The position numbers were made by a program, and so were the translations under genes. 64,000 bases of DNA from Candidatus Parabacteroides intestinigallinarum (lineage in GTDB: Bacteria > Bacteroidota > Bacteroidia > Bacteroidales > Tannerellaceae). The stretch spans positions 62,001-126,000 of the forward strand of contig DXEN01000080.1 in assembly GCA_019114945.1 (NCBI GenBank), in the 5' to 3' direction. Below are positions 31,731 to 40,827 of the stretch, in pieces. The notes below the pieces were generated by a model. It was not told the origin of the DNA. It was given only the letters and a program-made list of their open reading frames with translations, and did no database searches. The number at the start of each line of letters is the position of its first letter. The first letter of the stretch is position 1.

Positions 31731-34292
31731 ATGGGTAAAAAAATAGCATTTATATTTCTATTTGTGGCGGTCGCTTGGGTAGCGAGAAGTCAGAATTATA
31801 CGATAAAAGGGAGCGTGACAGACTCAATAACCGGAGAGCCCTTGCCTTACGTGGCCGTACTGTTGAAAGGTACGACAATAGGCGGCACGACGGACTTGGA
31901 TGGTAATTTCGAGATCTCTACCTCATCGAGGGTACGCACGTTGCAAATCTCCTACTTAGGATATTCGACCAAGGAATTGGAATTCGTACCGGGCAAAGCC
32001 ACGGGATTGAAAATCGAGTTGGCCCCGACAAGTATCAACCTGACGGAAGTCCTCGTGAAACCGACCAAGGAGAAATACTCCAAAAAGGATAATCCGGCCG
32101 TCATTTTCATTAAGAACGCGATCGAGCGGCGCGAGAGCAACGACCCGCGCAACCACGACTATTTCCGATACGACCAATACGAGAAGATGGTGTTCGCCAT
32201 GAACGATTACCAGCCCAAACCCAAGAAAGAGGGGAAGACGGGCAAGTTCGACTTCTTGGTGGATTTCATTGATACACTGGAGGTAGGAAAGACCATCTTG
32301 CCTGTATCGGAGCGAGAAAAACTCCAAACCGTTTACTATCGGAAAGACCCCAAGACCGAGAAGCAGGTCGTAAAAGCCACGAAAGCCGCTGGCGTGGACG
32401 AGGTATTCTCGCGAGACGGTATCCAGCAATTCCTGAACGAGGTGTTCCGGGAGGTCGATATCTTCCAAAACGATATCCCTCTGTTCCTGAACCGATTCGT
32501 CAGCCCGATGTCGACGATGGGTCCCAACTTTTACCGGTACTATTTATTGGACACGCTGGAGGTAGACGGACAAAAGTGCGTGGACTTAGGATTCGCCCCC
32601 TTTACGCCGGAGACTTTCGGCTTTACGGGACACTTGTATATCACGCTGGACTCGACCTTCTTCGTGCAGCGGGTAAAATTGAACGTGCCTAAGAAAATCA
32701 ACCTGAACTTCGTGGGAGGCATGACGATTGAGCAAACCTTCAACCGGGCTCCGGACGGGACACGCATCATCACGAAAGATGATATCATCGTGGACTTCAA
32801 GCTGACCGAGAAATCGAAAGGTATGTACGCCCGGCGCCTGAACATTTACTCCAACCAAGCGTTCGAGGCTCCGGAGGATTCCACGATTTTCGAGGAGAGC
32901 GCCCCGGTAATCATCCCGGTAGAGGCCTATCGGCGCTCGGAGGATTTCTGGGCCGAGAACCGCCCCGAGGAAGCCGGCGCCCGCAAACAGAACAGCGTGG
33001 AGAAATTGATGGAGAAACTCCGCTCCATCCCGATATTCTACGTGACGGAGAAAATCGTGACGGTATTGACCTCCGGCTATATCCCGACGAACAAAGTGGA
33101 GGAAAAGAGCAAGTTCGAGTTCGGCCCGATGAATACATACATCAGTGGAAACGCGATCGAGGGCGCCCGCTTCCGGGTAGGAGGAACTACGACAACCGCC
33201 TTCAGCAAGCGCCTCTTCCTGGATGGATACGTGGCGTATGGCACGAAAGACCGGGAGTGGAAATACGACGGCCTCGTGGAATATTCCTTCATCGACAAGA
33301 AAGATTACCGCAAGGAATTCCCGGTGCATTCGCTTCGCTTAGAGTATTCGTACGACATCAACCAGTTGGGGCAACAATACATGTACACCAACAAGGATAA
33401 TATGTTCCTCGCGTTGAAACGGCAAAAAGATACGCGCGCCACCTATCTGCGGAAAGCGGAACTGACCTACTACCGCGAGCATTACAACGGCTGGGCGTAT
33501 GGCGCCGTGTTGCGCAACTTCAAGGAATATTCCACGGGGTATGCGGCGTTCGACCGCATCGGAGCGGACGGACAAATCACGCCAACCGATTCTTACCGGA
33601 TGTCGGAGATAGAGTTCAAGCTCCGTTTCGCCCCGAACGAGAAATTTTACCAAACGCGTAACTACCGCTACCCGATTACGCTCGATGCGCCCGTTTTCAC
33701 GTTGAACCATACGATGGCTTTCCAAAACGTGTTGGGTAGCACGTATGATTACCAGAAGACGGAATTTGGCATCCAGAAACGTTTCTGGTTCTCGGCTTTC
33801 GGCTACGTGGATATCTTGGCGAAAGCGGGAAAGGTATGGACCAAGGCTCCGTATCCATTGCTCATCCTTCCGAACGCCAACCTGTCGTACCTCGTGCAAC
33901 CGGAATCCTACACGAATATGAACGCGATGGAGTTCATCAACGATGAGTACGCCTCGTGGGATATCACCTATTTTATGAACGGCGCCTTGTTGAACCGCAT
34001 ACCGCTCATCAAGAAACTGAAATGGCGCGAGGTATTCTCGTTCCGGGGCATGTTCGGCCACTTGACCGACAAGAACAATCCATTTATCGAAGGCCAGAAC
34101 AACGATGGATTATATCGCTTTCCGGAAGGCTCTTACGTGATGGATCCATCGACTCCCTATATGGAGGTAGGTGTCGGTATCGAGAACATCTTCAAGTTTC
34201 TACGACTGGATTACGTATGGCGTCTGACCTATAAGGATCATCCGGGCATCCAGACAAGAGGCGTCCGTTTCATGATGAAATTATCGTTCTAA
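31731..34292 (+). CDS. DUF5686 outer-membrane protein with carboxypeptidase-like domain
   Basis: 853 residues from the ATG at 31731 (MGKKIAFIFLFVAVAWVARS), a signal peptide; the longer frame lacks one. After it comes a CarboxypepD_reg-like beta domain (VTDSITGEPLPYVAVLLKGT, DLDGNFEIS) over about 25-105, then the DUF5686 body, ending with a beta-barrel-like part and a C-terminal Phe (GVRFMMKLSF). Likely inserted in the outer membrane; function unknown. Monocistronic, converging on dinB with a 14-base gap. Confidence 0.88.
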   Translation: MGKKIAFIFLFVAVAWVARSQNYTIKGSVTDSITGEPLPYVAVLLKGTTIGGTTDLDGNFEISTSSRVRTLQISYLGYSTKELEFVPGKATGLKIELAPTSINLTEVLVKPTKEKYSKKDNPAVIFIKNAIERRESNDPRNHDYFRYDQYEKMVFAMNDYQPKPKKEGKTGKFDFLVDFIDTLEVGKTILPVSEREKLQTVYYRKDPKTEKQVVKATKAAGVDEVFSRDGIQQFLNEVFREVDIFQNDIPLFLNRFVSPMSTMGPNFYRYYLLDTLEVDGQKCVDLGFAPFTPETFGFTGHLYITLDSTFFVQRVKLNVPKKINLNFVGGMTIEQTFNRAPDGTRIITKDDIIVDFKLTEKSKGMYARRLNIYSNQAFEAPEDSTIFEESAPVIIPVEAYRRSEDFWAENRPEEAGARKQNSVEKLMEKLRSIPIFYVTEKIVTVLTSGYIPTNKVEEKSKFEFGPMNTYISGNAIEGARFRVGGTTTTAFSKRLFLDGYVAYGTKDREWKYDGLVEYSFIDKKDYRKEFPVHSLRLEYSYDINQLGQQYMYTNKDNMFLALKRQKDTRATYLRKAELTYYREHYNGWAYGAVLRNFKEYSTGYAAFDRIGADGQITPTDSYRMSEIEFKLRFAPNEKFYQTRNYRYPITLDAPVFTLNHTMAFQNVLGSTYDYQKTEFGIQKRFWFSAFGYVDILAKAGKVWTKAPYPLLILPNANLSYLVQPESYTNMNAMEFINDEYASWDITYFMNGALLNRIPLIKKLKWREVFSFRGMFGHLTDKNNPFIEGQNNDGLYRFPEGSYVMDPSTPYMEVGVGIENIFKFLRLDYVWRLTYKDHPGIQTRGVRFMMKLSF

Positions 34293-34306
34293 CCCGCTGG
34301 CGGGAT

Positions 34307-35425
34307 TCATTCCCAATCGCTAAACGGAAGTGTCAGCTGCTCCCAATGCCCTTGCTCAGGAGCCTCCCCTTTCACGGGGTTCGACACGGACAAGCCGATA
34401 AGACGGATCGGACGCTCCGCGTACTCCACGCCTCTCAAAAGCTCCTTGGCCAGCGCGAGAATCTTATCCAAGGAAGTTAACGCGAACGGGCGGCTTATGC
34501 TCCGGGTGATTTGGGTGAAATCGTGGAACTTTATTTTCAACGTAAGCGTATTCCCTTGGAAACCTGCCCGTTCCAAGCGGCCGACCAGCTCGGTCGCGAC
34601 ATGATAAAGCTCGATAATCACGGAGGACTGACGGGAAATATCCTTTTCCAACGTATGCTCGCACCCCACGGACTTGCGGACACGCTCCGCCTCTACTGGC
34701 CTATCATCAATTCCACGGGCGAAAGCATAATAGAGCGCCCCAACTTTCCCGAACTGACGGATAAGCATCTCTCGCGAGCAGTTTCGGAGTTGCTCTCCAT
34801 CATGGATTCCCAAGGCATGCATCTTTTGGGCGGTCACCGGGCCTACGCCCCAAAAAGACTCGATCGGGAGCTTCGCGATAAAGTCCAACGCCTGGTCGGG
34901 ATGAATGGTACACAAGCCATTCGGCTTCCGATAATCCGAGGCGATCTTCGCCAGGAACTTATTATAAGAAACGCCGGCGGAAGCCCGCAAACCCAAGTCG
35001 TGCCAAATCCGTTCCTTAATCTCCTTGGCGATATCCACCGCCAACGGGATATCGGGCTTGTTCTCGGTTACGTCCAAGAAAGCCTCGTCCAAGGATATCG
35101 GCTCAATCAAATCCGTATAATCGTGGAAAATCGCGTGAATCCGCTGAGAGACGGATTTATAGACATCCATCCGGCTATGCACGAAAATCAAATCCGGGCA
35201 CAGACGTTTCGCCTTTTGGGAAGACATGGCGGAACGCACGCCGTATTTCCGTGCCTCGTAGCTGGCGGCGGCCACTACGCCCCGCTGCTCGGCGTGCCCC
35301 ACGGCGATGGGCTTTCCCCGAAGTTCCGGATGATCGCGCTGCTCCACCGAGGCGTAAAAGGCATCCATATCGATGTGGATGATTTTCCGCAAACGCGATT
35401 CTCCTATGCTCTCTTTCGGTTCCAT
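34307..35425 (-). CDS. dinB: DNA polymerase IV
   Basis: 372 residues, Y-family translesion polymerase. Catalytic acids at Asp19 and Asp21 (HIDMDAFYASVEQ) and Asp113-Glu114 (SLDEAFLDVT). The middle has the thumb HhH region (ESFWGVGPVTAQKMHALGI), then the little finger domain. The C-terminus carries a beta-clamp-binding peptide QLTLPF. Third gene behind the PPIase and MATE genes; 29 bases separate it from the MATE stop. No SOS box is evident. Confidence 0.95.
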   Translation of the reverse strand: MEPKESIGESRLRKIIHIDMDAFYASVEQRDHPELRGKPIAVGHAEQRGVVAAASYEARKYGVRSAMSSQKAKRLCPDLIFVHSRMDVYKSVSQRIHAIFHDYTDLIEPISLDEAFLDVTENKPDIPLAVDIAKEIKERIWHDLGLRASAGVSYNKFLAKIASDYRKPNGLCTIHPDQALDFIAKLPIESFWGVGPVTAQKMHALGIHDGEQLRNCSREMLIRQFGKVGALYYAFARGIDDRPVEAERVRKSVGCEHTLEKDISRQSSVIIELYHVATELVGRLERAGFQGNTLTLKIKFHDFTQITRSISRPFALTSLDKILALAKELLRGVEYAERPIRLIGLSVSNPVKGEAPEQGHWEQLTLPFSDWE

Positions 35426-35454
35426 CCGCTATTATTCAAGAATATATCTACTTG

Positions 35455-36801
35455 TCAAGAACGAAGCTTCACCGCCCGTGTCAACCGGTTGAAACGGTTG
35501 CCTAACAACAATCCCAATACGGTGAGACCCACCGGGAATCCACACCAAACACCGATCGCGCCCCAGCCCAAGACAAATCCACACAGATAACCAATCGGCA
35601 ACGACAGACCAAAGTGACAAAGGAATGCCATCCAAGCCATATACCTCACATCGGCGATGCCACGTAAAGCGTTGGCAAAAATAATCTGCAATCCATCGCC
35701 CGGTTGATAACAGATGGCCGACCAGCTCAACAACGCGACCAAGCCGACCACTTCCGCATCCGTCGTAAACAAATAACCCATAAAATCCCTGCATACCCAT
35801 ATCAGCGCCATCACGCTCACGGCCACCGCCATAATAATATGCAACCCCGCGAAAGTCGTCCGACGCACGTTCAGAAGGTCATTCCATTGCTTGTACTGGC
35901 TCACCCGGATCGTAACGGCGGCGGCGATACCGTAATAAATCATGAACCCCAGCGTCGTGATTACCCCAATCACCTGATGGGCGGCCAAAGCGGCACTCCC
36001 GATCCATCCCATCATAATGACACTCAGGTTGAACGAGCCACTCTCGATTCCCATCTGCAAGCCAACCGGAACGCCCAGCCGAATCAAGTTACGCAAGTTC
36101 CCGCGATTGATCCGCCCATCCCGAAAGCCTCGCCAATACACCCGATAACGGGCATGAAAAGCGAATAACCCGACAAAAACGAGACACATAAAGACACGAC
36201 TCGCGAGCGTAGAAATGCCCGCGCCGGTCAATCCCAGTTCCGGCGACCCGAAATGTCCGTAAATCAAGATGTAATTCCCAATGATGTTCAATACGTTCGC
36301 GCTCAACATAATCCACATGGGCGTGAGCGTATCGGTCGTCCCGTCGCTGAATTGCTTAAAAGCGTTGAACAGCATCACGAACGGAATGGAAAACAGCTGG
36401 ATGATATAATAAGGAATGATATAGGGCCGCAACTCCTCCGGCTGGCCCAGGCGATCCAAGTTCAACAGAAGCGCCAGCATACAAAGCATCAGCGACAAGC
36501 CGACAAGCAGATTTATAAACAAGCTATTCCGCAAGGTCTCGCCCGCCTTCTCAAGCCGCTTGTCCGCGAACAAACCTCCGATAATAGGCGTCAACCCATA
36601 CGAGAAACCCATCCCGAAGATGAAAGCGAGGTTGAAAAAATTGTTCACGAAAGAAGCGGCCGCCAGTTCGATACCGCTATGATGCCCCACCATGCTATTG
36701 TCGGCGAACCCGACAATAATAATCCCCAACTGCCCGAGCATGATGGGGATTCCTAACCGGACAATCGCTTTATAATGTCCTGTATAATCGGAGACTCGCA
36801 T
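35455..36801 (-). CDS. MATE family efflux transporter
   Basis: 448 residues with about 12 membrane spans in two homologous halves. N-terminal RLGIPIMLGQLGIIIVGFAD and the matching second-half LIRLGVPVGLQMGIESGSF are typical of MATE (NorM-like) exporters, which use Na+ or H+ gradients. The start codon adjoins the stop of the PPIase gene, so the two are co-transcribed. Substrate not predictable. Confidence 0.9.
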   Translation of the reverse strand: MRVSDYTGHYKAIVRLGIPIMLGQLGIIIVGFADNSMVGHHSGIELAAASFVNNFFNLAFIFGMGFSYGLTPIIGGLFADKRLEKAGETLRNSLFINLLVGLSLMLCMLALLLNLDRLGQPEELRPYIIPYYIIQLFSIPFVMLFNAFKQFSDGTTDTLTPMWIMLSANVLNIIGNYILIYGHFGSPELGLTGAGISTLASRVFMCLVFVGLFAFHARYRVYWRGFRDGRINRGNLRNLIRLGVPVGLQMGIESGSFNLSVIMMGWIGSAALAAHQVIGVITTLGFMIYYGIAAAVTIRVSQYKQWNDLLNVRRTTFAGLHIIMAVAVSVMALIWVCRDFMGYLFTTDAEVVGLVALLSWSAICYQPGDGLQIIFANALRGIADVRYMAWMAFLCHFGLSLPIGYLCGFVLGWGAIGVWCGFPVGLTVLGLLLGNRFNRLTRAVKLRS

Positions 36802-37473
36802 TTATTTCGTCACGATTCGCATGGTTTTAATCTTGATGTTCTCGACGGGGCGATCCTCCGCGTTCGTCTCTACGAACTGGATTTTGTCCACCGCCTTCAT
36901 ACCGCTCACCACTTCGCCAAACACCGTATATTTACCATCCAGATCGGGACGCCCGCCTTCCAGCATATAGGCCTCTTTCTGCTCCGGCGTGAATCGCATG
37001 CCTTTTTCCTTGGTCATCTTATCCAGCTCCATCTCGGTATAGAATTGCCCCGTCACGATATAAAACTGGGTAGCCGATGAGGCGCGTTCCGGGTTCACGT
37101 CGTCCGACGTACGGGCGGCGCACAACGCCCCTCGCTTATGGAAATGCTTCGGGTAAACGATCTCGGCCGGGATGGTGTAATCCAAATCCCCATCGCCCAG
37201 ATGCATATCGGGTGGCGCGTCTTTCGAGTTGATATCACCGGCCTGTATCATAAATTGCTTGATTACCCGGTGGAACAGCAACCCGTCGTAGCGGTGCTCG
37301 TTCACGTTCTTGATAAAATTATCGCGGTGCAACGGGGTATCGTTGTACAGCTTCACCTTAATCTTGCCTTTATCCGTCTCAATCAACACCAGCGTCTCCG
37401 CCTCTTGCGCCCGGAGCGGGCCGATCGTCAACAAGAAGAGCGACGCGAACAACATCGTAACTATTCGTCTCAT
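36802..37473 (-). CDS. Secreted cyclophilin-type peptidyl-prolyl isomerase
   Basis: 223 residues from the ATG at 37473 (MRRIVTMLFASLFLLTIGPL), a signal peptide cut near RAQ. The long upstream extension runs through the repeat array and is rejected; a perfect -7 element lies between. Cyclophilin core: FHRVIKQFMIQAGDI with catalytic Arg, SSATQFYIVTG and GKYTVFGEVVSGMKAVDKI. Contains an insertion relative to small cyclophilins. Likely periplasmic protein folding. Leads the PPIase-MATE-dinB operon. Confidence 0.92.
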   Translation of the reverse strand: MRRIVTMLFASLFLLTIGPLRAQEAETLVLIETDKGKIKVKLYNDTPLHRDNFIKNVNEHRYDGLLFHRVIKQFMIQAGDINSKDAPPDMHLGDGDLDYTIPAEIVYPKHFHKRGALCAARTSDDVNPERASSATQFYIVTGQFYTEMELDKMTKEKGMRFTPEQKEAYMLEGGRPDLDGKYTVFGEVVSGMKAVDKIQFVETNAEDRPVENIKIKTMRIVTK

Positions 37474-37502
37474 ACTTTTTTCGATTACATATTTTGGAGA
37501 GA

Positions 37503-37510
37503 CAAAGATA
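37503..37510 (-). promoter_or_regulatory. Promoter -7 element for PPIase operon
   Basis: Leftward TATCTTTG (plus CAAAGATA) is a perfect match to TAnnTTTG, with a start near 37496 and a leader of about 23 bases. The 22-bp-phased array begins about 60 bp upstream of it. Confidence 0.7.
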
Positions 37511-37570
37511 ATCTCTTCTTCCGAAATAAAGAGGTTCTTTTCAGAAGTTTCTTGGCATATCTTCCTAACG

Positions 37571-37668
37571 CACCTATGTGCTCCGGGCAAGTCACGTAGG
37601 TGCGTTGGGCAAGTCACGTAGGTGAAAAGGCCAACGCACATAGGTGACTTCCCTTTCTCACCTATGTG
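37571..37668. repeat. 22-bp-phased CACnTAnGTG array (5 elements)
   Basis: Five 10-bp elements: CACCTATGTG (37571), CACGTAGGTG (37593), CACGTAGGTG (37615), CACATAGGTG (37637), CACCTATGTG (37659), each separated by exactly 12 bp, giving a strict 22-bp period. Spacers recur (CTCCGGGCAAGT, CGTTGGGCAAGT). CACCTATGTG and CACATAGGTG are reverse complements, so neighbours can also pair as RNA. Lies 10 bp after the stop of the beta-barrel gene and upstream of the PPIase promoter. Confidence 0.9.
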
Positions 37669-37678
37669 CGTTGGAGGC

Positions 37679-38320
37679 TTAAAAATGATACGAGGCATAG
37701 ATGCCCAATAGGCCGCCTTCCTGTAAATCCAGGTATTTATAGACAACGCCCGCTCCCCATCGGTCCGAGAAGGAATACTCGTACCTCGCGCCCAAGCAGT
37801 AGTCGAAGGCGGAATCGTGCGCGTAGGCGATGCAAGAGCCCCGTGTGACGTCCTCTGGACCGGGTACGCTGGCCGGTATCTCGCGATAGATCACGCGTAG
37901 GCTTGTCAGACCGCTCCAGCCGATGCCGACGAATGGGGTGAGGTGATGTCGCCGGTTGTCGGGGAGGAGCCGTAGCAAGTCGTACCCGACGTTCACCATA
38001 ACGGATATGTCGCGTTGGCCCGATAGATCATCGTTGACCCCGTCAAACACCGTGCTCTCGTGGCGCTGGGTTTGATAGGCGAGGTATTGGTCGGTACCTT
38101 CCAAAGGCAACGAGTTGAGGAGGGTCAGGCTCACGGAGGCTTCTATGCCTTTAATGTTTACGCCCCCTTCCAAATCCATCCCGATGCCTTCGATGAAGTC
38201 GGAGTTGACACCCGTCCCGATGCCCAAGCGGATATAGGGTTCGCACGTTTGCCCGTATGCGGCGCAAAGGAGGCACGATAACATGCCTCCTATCGCGAAT
38301 TGTCTGATGGTTCGTTTCAT
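37679..38320 (-). CDS. Small outer-membrane beta-barrel protein
   Basis: 213 residues from the ATG at 38320 (MKRTIRQFAIGGMLSCLLCA), with signal peptide ending near AYG. Alternating strands such as YIRLGIGTGV, GVNIKGIEASVSLTLL, LTPFVGIGWSGL and a C-terminal aromatic (GIYASYHF) suggest an eight-stranded porin-like barrel. Upstream -7 TATATTCG (plus CGAATATA, 38344-38351), one base off. Flanked on both sides by repeat arrays. Function unknown. Confidence 0.75.
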   Translation of the reverse strand: MKRTIRQFAIGGMLSCLLCAAYGQTCEPYIRLGIGTGVNSDFIEGIGMDLEGGVNIKGIEASVSLTLLNSLPLEGTDQYLAYQTQRHESTVFDGVNDDLSGQRDISVMVNVGYDLLRLLPDNRRHHLTPFVGIGWSGLTSLRVIYREIPASVPGPEDVTRGSCIAYAHDSAFDYCLGARYEYSFSDRWGAGVVYKYLDLQEGGLLGIYASYHF

Positions 38321-38360
38321 GTTTGTTTGTTCTTTTTTGTGCGCGAATATAGCGAAAGTT

Positions 38361-38613
38361 AAAGACACATTGTCGACAAGTTCGACAGCTTCTCTTTCAT
38401 CAAAGACGCGTTGTCCTACATGTAGGACGGTCTCCCTTTCATCAAAGACGCGTTGTCCTACATGTAGGACGGCCTCTCTTTCGTCAAAGACGTGTTGTCT
38501 ACAAGTTCGACGGTCTCTCTTTCGTCAAAGACGTGTTGTCTACAAGTTCGACGGCCTTTCTTTCGTCGAAGACGCGTTGTCGACAAGTTCGACGGCTTCT
38601 CTTTCGTCAAAGC
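38361..38613. repeat. Six-unit ~42-bp tandem repeat with palindromes
   Basis: Six units of 41-42 bp, e.g. beginning AAAGACGCGTTGTCC. Two carry the 16-bp perfect palindrome GTCCTACATGTAGGAC, the others GTCTACAAGTTCGAC or GTCGACAAGTTCGAC. A second near-palindrome CTTTCATCAAAG or CTTTCGTCAAAG lies 21 bp centre-to-centre from the first, so two element types alternate at about 21 bp. The array fills the space from one gene's stop (38617) to the next gene's promoter. Confidence 0.88.
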
Positions 38614-38616
38614 GCT

Positions 38617-39237
38617 TTAAAACGGTACGAAGACGGAAAGCGTCAAGTCCGTGAGGTGCCCGCGCCGGCCATTGGCAGGACCATCGTTGAAATGCTTCAA
38701 CGTGTTCAGGCAACCATATTGATAAGAGAGGGCGAGCTCGCAATGGCGGCTCACGCGATATCCTACTTTCGCCAACAGACCGAGGTCGAACGCGGCATGC
38801 GGCTGGGCGTAAAGCGTCGGGGCGACGCCCGCTCCCAGAAAGAACCGCCGGGCGAAGCGCCAGTTCCAGCTGGCCGCCACGGAGATAGGCATCACGAACT
38901 CGGTCAGTGTCTTGTCCTTGTCGGGTGCCGGCACGTGGAGGGCCGACCAATATTTGTCCGTCTCCATCTTCTGGAATCCGAGGGTGAGGTCGAGGTCGTA
39001 AAAGAACGTGCGCTCGGGCAGGAAGCGGAAGCGATAGCCGATGAGGCTATTCAGCTTGTAATCGTGCCGGTAGTTCCAATACGAGCCCGAATTGAATCCG
39101 TCGGTCTCCGCCCCGTTCTGTACCGGGAAGCCCGCGCCCGCTCCGATTAATAGACCTTGTTCCAACATTTTCTCCTCCTGGGCATAGGAGGAGAAAGTGG
39201 TTACTAATGATAAGAATAAAAAGAATAACTTTTTCAT
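38617..39237 (-). CDS. Outer-membrane beta-barrel protein
   Basis: 206 residues with a signal peptide (MKKLFFLFLSLVTTFSSYAQ). Barrel-type strands follow: GLLIGAGAGFPVQNG, YKLNSLIGYRFRFL, FFYDLDLTLGFQ, and a C-terminal Phe (LTDLTLSVFVPF). Third gene of the DUF3244/DUF4848/barrel operon, 19 bases after the DUF4848 gene. The stop codon adjoins the 42-bp array. No function can be assigned. Confidence 0.75.
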   Translation of the reverse strand: MKKLFFLFLSLVTTFSSYAQEEKMLEQGLLIGAGAGFPVQNGAETDGFNSGSYWNYRHDYKLNSLIGYRFRFLPERTFFYDLDLTLGFQKMETDKYWSALHVPAPDKDKTLTEFVMPISVAASWNWRFARRFFLGAGVAPTLYAQPHAAFDLGLLAKVGYRVSRHCELALSYQYGCLNTLKHFNDGPANGRRGHLTDLTLSVFVPF

Positions 39238-39256
39238 TGTATAGCGCGATGTAGAA

Positions 39257-40324
39257 TTAATTCTTTCTTGTTATGAACTCAACTTTGGAAGTACCTTTTC
39301 TGCTCTCCGGTATTTCGTTGGACCAAATCTCCATTCTTCCCGTGAGTGACCATTCAATACCCTTGCCTGTGATTAAATTGTTTTTTCCATAGACACCCAG
39401 ATTATAATCTTTCTTCCCAAAAGGATCTATGATAGAAAGAAGTACTTGATTGTTATTGCTGATAAAAGCCGTATTTTGGGCATTGGAGGTACCAAAGCCA
39501 TCTCCTGAGCCTATTAATTGATATCTGAAATGTACATTGGCATGATGCCTTTTCCACATGAGCTTTTTTCGTTGGCTTAGTAATTCGCATTTTACTCTTT
39601 TGTATTCTTTTTTTGCCTCATCAGGACCGATCCACATCGTGCCATCTTCTGAGGGCTGCGCTCTCACTTTCACGTATGTACCATCCTCTTTTGTGTATTT
39701 TACCTCTGCTTTATTCGTGCTAGTAGCCTCTGAGGTCGACATATTCTCGCCATACATCGATATTCCGGGTCCAAAATAAGCTTCCAATGATTCGTAAACC
39801 GGAGCGTATACCACGCTATCTCCAATGAGAAATACGCCATCCCTGTTTACGAACGGGCTGTAAAAGGAGTTTTTTAATTTGTAGTGAGCTATGAAATCCG
39901 TGGAATCGTAAGGCTCGAACATGAAGATATCGCTATACTTTTGCTTAAATTCCTTGATTTGCTTGCTGGGCCATGGCTGGATTGGATCTTTTTCGTAATT
40001 GTCCACGATAAGTTCTTGCTCTTGGTCCGCTTCTTGCATTAATTGCCATTGGCTTGTGAAGCCCATTCCATAGAATAGATTCCCGATTTCATCGTCTGAC
40101 ATATCGCCCATTTTCCACATAATCGCATTATACGTGGAATCGTTCTTGAATTGAACGCATTTCTTCCCTGCGTAATCTACGATTTGATAGTCGGAATCCA
40201 TCGCGATAAACGACTTTGTTTGTAAAACGCTTGCCTCCGGCATATTTGCCAATTCAGCTTCATTGTCGCACGACATCATCATCAAAGCGCATGCGGACGC
40301 TAATAAAACAGTTGTCTGTTTCAT
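39257..40324 (-). CDS. DUF4848 lipoprotein
   Basis: 355 residues. Lipoprotein signal with Cys19 (CALMMMSCDNEAEL). The rest is mixed, with YQIVDYAGKKCVQFKNDSTY, KQIKEFKQKYSDIFMFEPYD and a basic patch KRVKCELLSQRKKLMWKRHH, consistent with the Bacteroidales DUF4848 family. Function unknown. The DNA is AT-richer than neighbours, hinting at a mobile cassette. Middle gene of the three-gene operon. Confidence 0.7.
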   Translation of the reverse strand: MKQTTVLLASACALMMMSCDNEAELANMPEASVLQTKSFIAMDSDYQIVDYAGKKCVQFKNDSTYNAIMWKMGDMSDDEIGNLFYGMGFTSQWQLMQEADQEQELIVDNYEKDPIQPWPSKQIKEFKQKYSDIFMFEPYDSTDFIAHYKLKNSFYSPFVNRDGVFLIGDSVVYAPVYESLEAYFGPGISMYGENMSTSEATSTNKAEVKYTKEDGTYVKVRAQPSEDGTMWIGPDEAKKEYKRVKCELLSQRKKLMWKRHHANVHFRYQLIGSGDGFGTSNAQNTAFISNNNQVLLSIIDPFGKKDYNLGVYGKNNLITGKGIEWSLTGRMEIWSNEIPESRKGTSKVEFITRKN

Positions 40325-40378
40325 ACTTGAAAATTTAGATTAAACATTAAATGTATTTGTACTTGAAAAATATCTCTA

Positions 40379-40723
40379 TCAAATTATCGGAATATTTAGA
40401 TTTAATCGATCATTTGTTATCATTAATGTACACGATTTTATTTCATTCGTTATGGGTAAATAGATACTTTGAGGTGTATCAATAGTAACGAATTCCTCAT
40501 AAAGGATAGCTCCATACTCATCCATTATTTGGATGGATATATCTCCTACTGCTTTCTCAAAATGAAGTATCCATAGGTTCTCCTTTATCTCTATTTTCAC
40601 AGGATCAGAGATGGAACGTTCTTCTTCATTTTCCCGTTCTCCTTTGTTATCAAGAAACAACATTGCATGTGTAAATGTACATGTGCAATAAAGCAAACCA
40701 ATCAAAAATAAAATCTTCTTCAT
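40379..40723 (-). CDS. DUF3244-like secreted small protein
   Basis: 114 residues with signal peptide (MKKILFLIGLLYCTCTFTHA). The remaining ~90 residues are beta-rich, with NLWILHFEKAVGDISIQIMD resembling the short immunoglobulin-like DUF3244 proteins of Bacteroidales. First gene of the operon. Preceded by a promoter and direct repeats (40746-40815). Confidence 0.7.
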   Translation of the reverse strand: MKKILFLIGLLYCTCTFTHAMLFLDNKGERENEEERSISDPVKIEIKENLWILHFEKAVGDISIQIMDEYGAILYEEFVTIDTPQSIYLPITNEIKSCTLMITNDRLNLNIPII

Positions 40724-40745
40724 ATCATTCGTCGTTTAATGACCG

Positions 40746-40815
40746 CGAATGTATGGCAAAGGGCTAAAAGGTCTGGTTAAACACTGTTCGCATTTTGTTC
40801 GCATTTTGTTCGCAA
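40746..40815 (-). promoter_or_regulatory. Promoter with GCGAACAAAAT direct repeats
   Basis: Leftward TACATTCG (plus CGAATGTA, 40746-40753) is a near-consensus -7 for the DUF3244 operon. About 35-60 bp upstream are two and a half tandem copies of an 11-bp unit (plus GTTCGCATTTT at 40786, 40797 and partly 40808; leftward AAAATGCGAAC). The phasing (one helical turn) and location suggest an activator site, perhaps for the TPR/HTH regulator encoded next door. Confidence 0.55.
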
Positions 40816-40827
40816 GGGCGCAATTCG

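Noticed and set aside
38361..38613. CRISPR array
   Set aside because: Whole units repeat, including what would be spacers, and no cas genes are present.
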